A stretch of DNA of 64,000 bases from the NCBI RefSeq assembly GCF_028437565.1, contig NZ_JAMRYR010000002.1, positions 124,001 through 188,000 on the forward strand, written 5' to 3'. A model generated the notes under the pieces. The model saw only the letters and a list, made by a program, of their open reading frames with translations, had not been told where the DNA came from and did not search any database. Shown here one piece after another: positions 50,377 to 57,600 of this stretch. Both the position numbers and the translations under genes were made by a program. Numbering within the stretch: the stretch's first letter is position 1; each line of letters opens with the position of its first letter. This DNA comes from Actinomyces sp. B33 (GTDB lineage: Bacteria; Actinomycetota; Actinomycetes; Actinomycetales; Actinomycetaceae).

Positions 50377-51375
50377 GGGCGTGTCTGCCATATTGTGGCT
50401 GAGGCTCGCGGCAGTCTTGTGGGGTGAGGTCGACGGGTTGGCGGTATCGGGCGTTTACGGACGATCAATTGGGAGCGGATCGAGCCGCTGTTGCCGTCGA
50501 ACACGGGCCTGTGGGGACACCCGTTGGGTGATAACCGGCGCGTGGTGGAGGCCATCGCGTACCGGTTGCGGACGGGGATACCGTGGCGTGATCTGCCGCG
50601 CGATGAGTTCGGCCCGTGGTAGACGGTGTGCAAGCGGCACCGCCGTTACGCCGGGGACGGCACCTGGGACCGCGTGCTTGCGCAGATTCTTGCTGAGGCC
50701 GACGCGGCCGGGGAAGATCGACTGGGCGGTGTCGGCGGATGCCACGATCGCGCGTGCGCATCAGCATGCGACGAACACGACTCGTCCGGAGCAGGACACA
50801 GGGGGCGGAATCTAATCACAAGAATCTGCTCTTGCACGAGATAGAGCCGCCCGGTCACGGGATCGGGCGCTCTGGCGGTGGGTCGACGACAAAGATCCAC
50901 CAGGGGGTCGACGCTAACGGCCGCCCGTTGGCGATGATCGTCATCGGTGGGCAGCGTAACGACGGGGCGATGCTCGCCCAGGTCCTCGTCCAGATCCACG
51001 TTCCTCGCCTCGGTCCGGGTCGGCCGCGCGTCCGGCCCGATGCGGTGATCGCCGACCGGGCGTATGCGACTGGTGTCATCGGCTCCGCGCTGGGCCGACG
51101 CGGCATCAAAGCAGTGATCCCTGACAACGCGACCAGGCAGCTGCTCGCAAGCGACGCGCCAGCCGGGGCGGACGCCCTGCCGGGCTCGACACGGTGGCCT
51201 ACAAGGGGGGCCGCAACGTCATCGAGCGGCACTTCGCCCTGGCCAAGCAATGGCGCGGCATCACTACGAGGTTCGACAGACTCGCGATCACCTACCACGC
51301 CGGCATCACGACCTGCACCATCCCCACCTGGCCGCACCTATGGAGAAACACACCCTAACTATGGACTATCCGCCC
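50377..51375 (+). mobile_element. Decayed IS5-family insertion sequence
   Basis: About 1.0 kb. Imperfect terminal inverted repeats start GGGCGTGTCTGCCAT at the left and GGGCGGATAGTCCAT (reverse strand) at the right, 10 of 15 matching. The single transposase gene inside is broken. No exact target duplication is visible (flanks CTA and TTG), consistent with an old insertion or adjacent rearrangement. Confidence 0.75.
50424..51358 (+). pseudogene. IS5-family transposase pseudogene
   Basis: Fragments in all three frames reconstruct one transposase: WRYRAFTDDQ, then WERIEPLLPSNTGLWGHP and YRLRTGIPWRDLPRDEFGPW up to an in-frame TAG at 50620-50622, TWDRVLAQILAEADA, IDWAVSADATIARAHQH, TTKIHQGVDANGRPLAMIV, PDAVIADRAYAT, and GRNVIERHFALAKQWRGI. 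At least three frameshifts (near 50466, 50711, 51180) and one stop separate them. DDE-type residues remain recognisable, but no active protein can be made. Confidence 0.88.
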
Positions 51376-51454
51376 TTGTGAACTAGGATTGCGTCAATCG
51401 TTCAGCCCGCCCCGGCTTAGGTTGGGAACGGGGTGGATCTCTGATAAGGGCTAC

Positions 51455-51482
51455 ATCTTGCGTCTTGACTTAATCGCAAGAT
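51455..51482. repeat. Inverted repeat ATCTTGCG-N12-CGCAAGAT
   Basis: Perfect 8-bp arms (51455-51462, 51475-51482) directly ahead of the -35 of the small-RNA promoter. Possible operator or part of a longer RNA. Confidence 0.45.
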
Positions 51483-51484
51483 CG

Positions 51485-51513
51485 TTGCTTAGCACCGCTC
51501 AATCAGGTAAAAT
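51485..51513 (+). promoter_or_regulatory. Promoter of the AbiF-associated small RNA
   Basis: TTGCTT (51485-51490), 17-nt spacer, TAAAAT (51508-51513). Predicted start near 51519-51521, about 80 nt ahead of the abiF start codon. Confidence 0.6.
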
Positions 51514-51575
51514 GAGGACATCAAGACCGGTTCCGCTGCTCTTCGGAGCAGTCCAGGGCCGGTCCTCATTTTTCT
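51514..51575 (+). ncRNA. Candidate abiF-associated structured RNA
   Basis: A compact stem-loop RNA: GACCGG (51525-51530) pairs with CCGGTC (51559-51564), enclosing hairpin CTGCTC-TTCG-GAGCAG (51536-51551) with a UUCG tetraloop, followed by CTCATTTTTC as terminator T-run. An alternative outer stem GAGGAC/GTCCTC (51514-51519, 51562-51567) is possible. Abi_2/AbiF genes are known to carry conserved non-coding RNAs just upstream, and the position and isolated promoter fit. Confidence 0.6.
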
Positions 51576-51598
51576 TCGGTCGTTCCGAGGGGAGTTGC

Positions 51599-52534
51599 GT
51601 GTCACAACCGTCAAAAATCTTCAAATCTCACGGAGAGCAAATTGATCTTCTCCGCTCTCGAGGGATGCACATCGAAGATGAGGCTGAAGCCCGCCGGACT
51701 CTTGAACGGGTGAACTACTACCGACTCTCTGGATACTGGTATTCATACCGGCAGCTATCACCGAGCGGGTCCCAGAGGCGTGACGCCTTTGTCGAAGACA
51801 CCTCATTTGCTGAAGTGGCGGCACTTTACGAGTTTGATGAACGTCTTCGCGCGGGTGTCTTCATGTGCCTCACGCCCATCGAGTTGGCCGTGCGGTCAAC
51901 GCTGGGCCATGAACTTGGTCGCATCGATCCGCTGATCCATTTGAAACCGGAGCTACTTGGACCGGTGGCCCGAGAGCCTGGATCATCAACTGATCCCTCC
52001 GGCACATACAAGAAATGGAAGCGACTCTATGAAAAGGAGCTGTCCCTCTCACGGGAAGACTTTGTTGCACACCACAAGAACAAGTACTCAGGACAACTGC
52101 CGATATGGGCCGCCGTCGAAATTATCGACTGGGGTTCGCTGTCATACCTTTACCAGCTTGCCCCCATCGATTTGCGCGACACTATCGCCGCCAGAATCCG
52201 CCTAACCGCAGCTCAACTTGGATCATGGCTTAAAGCACTAAACATCGTCCGCAACTACTCAGCGCATCATGCCCGGATGTTTAATCGGGTTTACACCATC
52301 AAGCCGAAACTCCCCGCGCAATACGATGTACCAGAGCTTGAGCCCGCTGCAAATGCACTTAACCGATGCTTCGGCCAGCTCACACTCATCCAGTATCTCT
52401 TGAGTGAACTTGACGTCGGTGACTCGACCATTCTGCCAAACGTCGTGGAAACGTACCCCGCAGTAAAGGTGCTTCCTCAAAGCCACATGGGTGTCCCCTC
52501 CAATTGGGAAACGCTCACCCTCTGGCAACACTAA
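51599..52534 (+). CDS. abiF: Abi_2 family protein, AbiF-like HEPN phage-defence/toxin candidate
   Basis: 311 aa. N-terminal QPSKIFKSHGEQIDLLRSRGM and LERVNYYRLSGYWYSYR are hallmarks of Abi_2 (AbiD/AbiF); EFDERLRAGVFMCLTPIELAVRSTLGHEL and LPIWAAVEIIDWGSLSYLYQL follow. The HEPN RNase motif R-X4-H is intact at Arg218-His223 (RNYSAHH). GTG at 51599 follows GAGGGGAG. Codon use and GC are clearly lower than in neighbouring core genes, a sign of transfer. With the small RNA upstream it probably forms an RNA-controlled toxin or abortive-infection unit. The target of the nuclease is unknown. Confidence 0.85.
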   Translation: MSQPSKIFKSHGEQIDLLRSRGMHIEDEAEARRTLERVNYYRLSGYWYSYRQLSPSGSQRRDAFVEDTSFAEVAALYEFDERLRAGVFMCLTPIELAVRSTLGHELGRIDPLIHLKPELLGPVAREPGSSTDPSGTYKKWKRLYEKELSLSREDFVAHHKNKYSGQLPIWAAVEIIDWGSLSYLYQLAPIDLRDTIAARIRLTAAQLGSWLKALNIVRNYSAHHARMFNRVYTIKPKLPAQYDVPELEPAANALNRCFGQLTLIQYLLSELDVGDSTILPNVVETYPAVKVLPQSHMGVPSNWETLTLWQH

Positions 52535-52782
52535 TCCTTGCGGTAGTAGGAACATTCGAACACATCAGCATCCAATGGCAAACCTGCTGCCCACTCGGAG
52601 ACGGTGGCCATGAGCTCACAGAGCTCATCAACTGTCACGCCGCTCGATTTGGGATGGTCGATGACGACTTCATCGTGGACATGCATGACGATCTTGTATC
52701 CAGCCTGCTCGAGGGTGTGCATGGGGTGGGTGAGGATGTCGCGGGCGATGGTTTGGACGATGTTCTCAGTCAATTTCCCTCC
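52531..52782 (-). pseudogene. C-terminal fragment of a family A DNA polymerase (phage-like)
   Basis: About 83 codons of the polymerase palm end: GKLTENIVQTIARDILTHPM, AGYKIVMHVHDEVVIDHP (motif C HDE) and the final CSYYRKD. In-frame upstream codons run into TAG, and the preceding sequence belongs to another gene, so the front of the polymerase has been lost. The motif order and short tail suggest a phage or mobile-element polymerase; core PolI of the host would not end this way. Remnant of a past integration. Confidence 0.75.
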
Positions 52783-52802
52783 CTAGCTCCGTCTTTCTTT
52801 CT

Positions 52803-52952
52803 TCAGGGACTGAAGTTCCCGCACCTCTGCGCCCGGATTGCGACTTCGGTGCGTGAGGAGCAGGAAAGCAGTTTGATCAACTGACTCACATAGGTCCGGG
52901 CAGTTCCTTCGGAGAGGGCGAGTGCCCGGGCGATTCGCATTCTTGTTCTTCT
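52803..52952 (-). pseudogene. Response regulator C-terminus (NarL/LuxR HTH) remnant
   Basis: MRIARALALSEGTARTYVSQLIKLLSCSSRTEVAIRAQRCG is the end of a LuxR-type DNA-binding domain (family pattern IAxxLxLSxGTVxxYVSxxxxKLxxxxRTE). The receiver and first half of the HTH are missing. It joins the kinase remnant at about 52945-52952 in a different frame, so a deletion removed the end of the kinase gene and most of the regulator gene. Confidence 0.75.
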
Positions 52953-53304
52953 CGATGATGAGTGAGGCCGGGGAGTTCCGGGGCGCATGTTTGAAGACAT
53001 TGATGCACCCTTCCCTGATGATCGCGCTGAGGAGCGCCCGTCCCTCGACGTCGAGGTGCTCGTCTAATCCGGGCTCCACCTCGGAGTCGACGCTGATTCC
53101 ATGGGAGGCGAGCAGTCGCGTCCCATCGGCGAGAACTGCTTCGAAGGATTCAGACCGGGGTGAAGGTGAGGAGTCGGAGTCGATGATGAGGCGGAGATCC
53201 ATCATCGTCGAGCGCGTGGCGTCAAGCGCTGCTACAAGCGGTTCGGAGAGTCGTAGGCGCTCGGCGCATCGGGTGAGGAAAGTGTTGACATTCTGTGATA
53301 TCAA
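52945..53304 (-). pseudogene. Sensor histidine kinase remnant (DesK/NarX-type)
   Basis: About 120 codons: helix after the phospho-His box (STMMDLRLIIDSD) and N-box REGCINVFKHAPRNSPASLIIE of the HATPase domain. The sensor region, H-box and G-boxes are absent, so no kinase activity is possible. Open frame continues to 52783 only as out-of-frame reading of the regulator remnant. Such kinases often control adjacent ABC exporters, and a divergent exporter unit follows. Confidence 0.7.
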
Positions 53305-53346
53305 CAGTTCTTCCGGGTCGTGTGGTGGTCCCGTAGCCTGGAGCCG

Positions 53347-53368
53347 GCAGGAGCAACGGGGCTCCTGC
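53347..53368 (+). promoter_or_regulatory. 5'-leader hairpin of the secreted peptide gene
   Basis: Perfect 8-bp stem GCAGGAGC/GCTCCTGC with 6-nt loop, 19 nt before the start codon. A TTGACA is at 53285-53290 within GTTGA/TCAAC, but no good -10 follows at 17 nt; TAGCCT at 53333-53338 is another possibility. Confidence 0.4.
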
Positions 53369-53387
53369 GCAGGGGAAGAGGAAAACG

Positions 53388-53696
53388 ATGAAGTTTCGGA
53401 TGAAGGCTCTGGTGGGGGCTTGCGCGGCGAGCCTGGCGTTTTCCGCCGTGTTGGTCACTCCGGCGCATGCGGCTCCGAGAACGTGTGAAGCGCACAAGGT
53501 CGCGTCGAATTCAATGAAGTCGTTGTGCTTGGCCGGAACTCCTGGAAATGGACACTACGCTGAAGCGCGGCTTCAGTTTTCTGGATACTCAGCACTGCGT
53601 CAGTCGCTGAGGGCAGCGATGGGATATTGGAGCTATTCCGGTAATTACTCCGGCGGCTACATTTCCTCCGGTCCGTGGCCAGTCGTTGTCCCATGA
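53388..53696 (+). CDS. Small secreted peptide, possible bacteriocin-like precursor
   Basis: 102 aa. Sec signal peptide MKFRMKALVGACAASLAF with predicted cleavage AHA/AP after residue 28, giving a 74-residue mature peptide with two Cys (33 and 47), and an aromatic/Gly-rich C-terminus (GYWSYSGNYSGGYISSGPW). GAAGAGG precedes the ATG. Its stop overlaps a lipoprotein gene, with an adaptor and exporter downstream, an arrangement seen for antimicrobial peptides with self-protection. No known family motif was recognised; the Lactococcin-972 pattern is absent. Confidence 0.75.
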   Translation: MKFRMKALVGACAASLAFSAVLVTPAHAAPRTCEAHKVASNSMKSLCLAGTPGNGHYAEARLQFSGYSALRQSLRAAMGYWSYSGNYSGGYISSGPWPVVVP

Positions 53697-54334
53697 GCGG
53701 AGCGTTGAAAAGGAGGGGGCTCGTCCTCGGGGCGAGCGCCCTCCTGTCGTTGGGGCTCTCCGGGTGCGTTGAAAACGCCGCTGGAACGGGCTTGCGCGGA
53801 CCGGGCTATGGCCCCGAATTCGAGGAGCTTCGTTCTTCATCACCTTCTGATTTCCTGCGCGAAGTCCTCGCCGATGATGAGATTTCCGAGGCAGAAGTGA
53901 TAGAAGCAAGAAGCCGGTTCGTCCAATGCGTCGGCGAATCGGGCAGACTCGCGGCGACTGATCTGACCGATGGAGGGTTCGAATACACTGGACCCGCGAT
54001 TGACGCGGGCGACCACCAAGCGATCATCGATGCGTGCAATGAGAAGACCTCAGCCGATACGATCACGATGTATGCGTTGCGGATGCACGATAATCCGGAG
54101 AACGTCGATCCGAATGCCCTGATCGCCTTGTGCCTCGTGAAGAAGAAGGTCGTCGATCACTCCTATGGCGGTGAGCAGTACGCGGCGGATATGGAGCACT
54201 ACTTCGCGCTCCCGGAGTCCCAGCGTCCGGGCGTCCTGGAATTCCCGAGCTTCGTCGACGAGGAGAACGGTCCTGCGGCGCACAGCGAGTGCATCGAAAT
54301 GAGCGCTACGGAGATTCTTCAATTGCCGGGATAA
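53693..54334 (+). CDS. Putative lipoprotein of unknown function
   Basis: 213 aa. Signal peptide with lipobox LSGC (Cys25), then a helical, acidic domain (FLREVLADDEISEAEVIEARSRFVQCVGESG) and a second half with two further Cys. ATG at 53693 overlaps the peptide stop (ATGA), so it is translated with it. Could be an immunity protein or a receptor for the peptide; nothing in sequence proves either. A hairpin follows. Confidence 0.75.
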   Translation: MSGALKRRGLVLGASALLSLGLSGCVENAAGTGLRGPGYGPEFEELRSSSPSDFLREVLADDEISEAEVIEARSRFVQCVGESGRLAATDLTDGGFEYTGPAIDAGDHQAIIDACNEKTSADTITMYALRMHDNPENVDPNALIALCLVKKKVVDHSYGGEQYAADMEHYFALPESQRPGVLEFPSFVDEENGPAAHSECIEMSATEILQLPG

Positions 54335-54346
54335 CCCCGTCGAATA

Positions 54347-54364
54347 GGCGGGGAGAGCCCCGCC
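54347..54364 (+). terminator. Hairpin after the lipoprotein gene
   Basis: 7-bp stem GGCGGGG/CCCCGCC with AGAG loop, no T-run. It may partly separate the peptide-lipoprotein pair from the exporter genes. Confidence 0.4.
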
Positions 54365-54554
54365 ACGACCTCTCGTATCGTCTGCGCTCTCGCCGTGCTG
54401 GTCGACAAAAGTCAATACCGAAGGGGTCCACTGTTCAGCAGTGACTCGCTTACAGTGGAAACCGCGGCGTCCGCGGACGCATGGACGCGGGAAGGGGAGA
54501 CTCGAAGACGATCCCTCAGCCGTTCACCCCCGAGCCTCAGAGAGGGCATGGCCG

Positions 54555-55589
54555 ATGACGCGGATACCACTGAGACCCCTCGCGATCGGAGCATTCGCTT
54601 GCCTTCTCTGCGCAGCCGGAGGAACTGCGCTCGGCGCACTCGTCCTCGCCCCTCCCGTCCCCGCATCCCTCGAAACAACCCGCACGTTCTCCTCCGCGCC
54701 GGTCGAATCCCGCGCCGTCGAGGACTCGCGCACGATCCCCCTCACCTTCGTCACAGGCGACACGACGAAGCTTTCTGCTCCTTTCCCCGGTAAAGTGACC
54801 GCCCTCGCCGTCTCCGCCGGGGACACGCTCGAATCCGGTGACACCATCGCACGGATCGACGGGACGCCGCTCATCGCCCTCGCCACAACCACGCCCCTGT
54901 ACCGTCCGATCATCAACGGCATCGAAGGCGATGACATCCGCGCGCTCCAGACCGAACTCGCGCGCCTCGGTTACTCCGTCGACACGAGCGGCGTCGCCGA
55001 CTGGAATACTCGCGCCGGCGCAGCGGATCTCCTCGGCATCGACGACGGCGCCGGGGGAGTGCCCGCCCACGTGCCGATCAGCGGATTCGCATGGATTCCC
55101 TCTCCCTCAGTCGCCGTCGTCTCCATCGACGTCGGACTCGGTCAGAACGTCGAGCCCGCCGGGCTCCTGCTCACCGTCGCCGACTCGGACGAACGCGGGG
55201 TCCTCACCATCCCCAAAGAGGCGATCCCCGGCGACCGCGTCATCACCCTGTCGACAGGGGTGCTGCCTGTGCCCGCCGACGGCATCATCACCGATCCCGA
55301 AACAGTTCGAGCGATCAAAGAATCCGAGCAATACACCGGCTTCACGGCGACCCTCGCTGACGGCGAAGGCGTCTTTTCCGTCCCCTGGTCCCTCGCCTCA
55401 CCGATCAACGCCCTCGTCGTCCCGCCCTCCTCCCTCTTCGGGATCGTAGGGGCCGAGGCTTGCGTCGCCGAGAACGGAACTGTCCACAAGGCGCGTATCA
55501 TCGGCTCCCAACTCGGACAGTCCTACATCACCGTCGCCGACCCGATCTCCAGCGTCGATCTGGACACTGAGGACCTCGTATGCCAGTGA
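54555..55589 (+). CDS. MacA-like adaptor with peptidoglycan-binding domain
   Basis: 344 aa. One N-terminal helix (PLRPLAIGAFACLLCAAGGTALGALVLA), a biotinyl/lipoyl-like segment (TKLSAPFPGKVTALAVSAGDTLESGDTIARIDG) split by a PG_binding_1 domain (DDIRALQTELARLGYSVDTSG), then a membrane-proximal beta domain. This layout is typical of Gram-positive adaptors partnering MacB-like ABC proteins. ATG at 54555 with GAGAGGG upstream is chosen; the earlier open frame lacks features. Overlaps the exporter gene by 10 nt. Confidence 0.85.
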   Translation: MTRIPLRPLAIGAFACLLCAAGGTALGALVLAPPVPASLETTRTFSSAPVESRAVEDSRTIPLTFVTGDTTKLSAPFPGKVTALAVSAGDTLESGDTIARIDGTPLIALATTTPLYRPIINGIEGDDIRALQTELARLGYSVDTSGVADWNTRAGAADLLGIDDGAGGVPAHVPISGFAWIPSPSVAVVSIDVGLGQNVEPAGLLLTVADSDERGVLTIPKEAIPGDRVITLSTGVLPVPADGIITDPETVRAIKESEQYTGFTATLADGEGVFSVPWSLASPINALVVPPSSLFGIVGAEACVAENGTVHKARIIGSQLGQSYITVADPISSVDLDTEDLVCQ

Positions 55590-57484
55590 CAGTGAGCGGA
55601 CTCGGACACCGATTCGGTGAGGGGCCATGGCTCTTCAGAGGCCTGAGCGAAGAGGTCAACGAAGGAGAGGTCGTCGCCCTCATCGGCCCTTCCGGCTCCG
55701 GTAAGTCCACGCTCCTGTCGATGATCTCCGGCTGGCTCGCCCCGGTGGAAGGCGTCATCGACGTCGGCGCCGCGGCATCGCCAGGCGTTACGCGATCGGC
55801 GGACGGCGCGCGTCTGCCCGATAGTGCGGGATTCCGAAAAGACACGGGAGAAGCTGAACACGCCCCGGCGCACCGTGAAAAACCCCGCATCGCCTGGGTC
55901 TTCCAGAACCCTCACGGCGTGCCCGGACGCAGCGTCCTCGACCACGTTGCCCTGCCATTCCTCGCCCGCGGGCTCGACCCCGACGAAGCCGACGACGAGG
56001 CCCGCCGACTCCTCGCTGACTTCCGCCTCGACCACGTCGCCGAGCGCCCCTTCAAGACCCTCTCCGGAGGGGAGGCCCAGAGGATGCTCCTGGCCAGAGC
56101 CCTTGCCTCCGACCCCGATGTGCTCCTCGTCGACGAGCCGACCGCCCAACTCGACCAGCGGACCGCCGCCCACGTCGCCGACACCCTCACCGCCCTGCGC
56201 GATCGGGAGCTCGTCGTCATCATCGCCACCCATGATCCCCACGTGAGGGACCGGTGCACGCGCATCATCGATCTCGCTGCCTACGTGGATGCCGACTCCG
56301 ATGAACCGCAAGAAGACGATCGCACTCCCCACGAAGGCAGCGATGCCCCCATAGGGCCGAAACGGTCCCCGAGGCGGCCGGGAACCCCGATGCCTGAGCG
56401 GAGCATGAGAACGCGGGCCCTCGTCCGCGAAGCCTGTCGCGACGTGATGAGCGGCACCGCATGGATCGGAATCTGGACCCTCGTCGTCTCCCTCCTCGTC
56501 GGCGGCGGTATCGCGCTCGATCTGCGCATCATCGCACGGGAGGCAAACGCCGCCGAGGAATACCAGAAGGCGATGGCCTCCGTCCGCGTCATTGAAGCAC
56601 ACGGAGCGATTGACGGCGCCGGATGTCGAGCCTTCGCACGGCTCGATGGAGTCGAAGGGGCCCTCGCGATCCGAAAGGCCCGAGATCCCCTCACTTCGGC
56701 CGCGATGCCCTCTTCCTCCTTCCACACCTGGGAGTACGCTGGCGACATCGCAGGCGTTTTCGACATGGACTCCCTCGACGCCGGCGCATACGGCATCGTC
56801 GTGGCCCAACAGGTCGGGGAAGCCCTCGGACTCAAAGCGGGGAACGAGCTCGCCCTCGCCAACGGCGCATCGGCTCATCTTCAGGGCATCTACAGCTGGG
56901 ACGAGACCGACGGGCGTCGCAGCGGCTACGCCTATTCCGCACTCGTCCCCGTGCCTGCAGGAGGAGCCTTCGACGCCTGCTGGGTGCGGCTGTGGCCCCT
57001 CAATCCGGAAATGGACTCCCTCATGAGGACCTCTGTCATCCCTACCGGAGAAGAGCAGCAGGTGGACATGTACTCGGTGAACGCGAACCTCGGTTCGTCC
57101 TTCGACGGGGAGGGTCGCTACCACGGCAGGATCACGGCGCCGATCATGTGGTTCATCGCGGCTGGGGCGTTCATCGTCGGCGCCCTCTCAGTGAGCAGGC
57201 GCCGCCTTGAAATCGCTTCCGACCTGCACGTCGGGGTCGCGCGCGTCGATCTGCTCATCAAACTCCTCATCCATGCCGCGATGGGGGGCTTGTCCGCTTG
57301 CATCGTCGTCTTTCCCGTCCTCACCCGGGTGATCCTCCTAGCGCCGACGGGGGACCAGAGCGCGCTGTGGGCGCACGCCGGACTGCTCGGTACCGTCGGA
57401 GCGGCGGGATTCCTCCTCGGAACGCTCGGCGCGGGACTGATGGTGCGCGAGAAGAAGCTCTTCGATTACTTCAAAACCCGTTGA
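55580..57484 (+). CDS. MacB-like ABC exporter, ATPase and permease fused
   Basis: 634 aa. Residues 1-235 form an ATPase: Walker A GPSGSGKST, an insertion of about 45 residues before the Q-loop (VFQNPHG), signature LSGGEAQRMLLARAL, Walker B VLLVDEP. A linker leads to helix 1 (WIGIWTLVVSLLVGGGIALDL, about 295), an external domain of about 200 residues, and three C-terminal helices. This four-helix topology is that of MacB (type VII ABC) mechanotransmission transporters, which act on extracytoplasmic peptides and toxins. Likely moves or removes the upstream secreted peptide. Confidence 0.85.
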   Translation: MPVTVSGLGHRFGEGPWLFRGLSEEVNEGEVVALIGPSGSGKSTLLSMISGWLAPVEGVIDVGAAASPGVTRSADGARLPDSAGFRKDTGEAEHAPAHREKPRIAWVFQNPHGVPGRSVLDHVALPFLARGLDPDEADDEARRLLADFRLDHVAERPFKTLSGGEAQRMLLARALASDPDVLLVDEPTAQLDQRTAAHVADTLTALRDRELVVIIATHDPHVRDRCTRIIDLAAYVDADSDEPQEDDRTPHEGSDAPIGPKRSPRRPGTPMPERSMRTRALVREACRDVMSGTAWIGIWTLVVSLLVGGGIALDLRIIAREANAAEEYQKAMASVRVIEAHGAIDGAGCRAFARLDGVEGALAIRKARDPLTSAAMPSSSFHTWEYAGDIAGVFDMDSLDAGAYGIVVAQQVGEALGLKAGNELALANGASAHLQGIYSWDETDGRRSGYAYSALVPVPAGGAFDACWVRLWPLNPEMDSLMRTSVIPTGEEQQVDMYSVNANLGSSFDGEGRYHGRITAPIMWFIAAGAFIVGALSVSRRRLEIASDLHVGVARVDLLIKLLIHAAMGGLSACIVVFPVLTRVILLAPTGDQSALWAHAGLLGTVGAAGFLLGTLGAGLMVREKKLFDYFKTR

Positions 57485-57600
57485 GCGCCCTCTCACGCGC
57501 AGAAGGCGGATAGCGGCTCGCTCCGGGTCCTCAAGGGCGCGGCGCAAATCGTGGACAGCGCCTCAGTTCCGTGGGCCTGCGTCGTCGGCCCGGTTCGCGG

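Noticed and set aside
53388-53696. Lactococcin-972 family bacteriocin
   Set aside because: Size and secretion fit, but the family's C-terminal tyrosine/histidine pattern is not present; kept as an unassigned secreted peptide.
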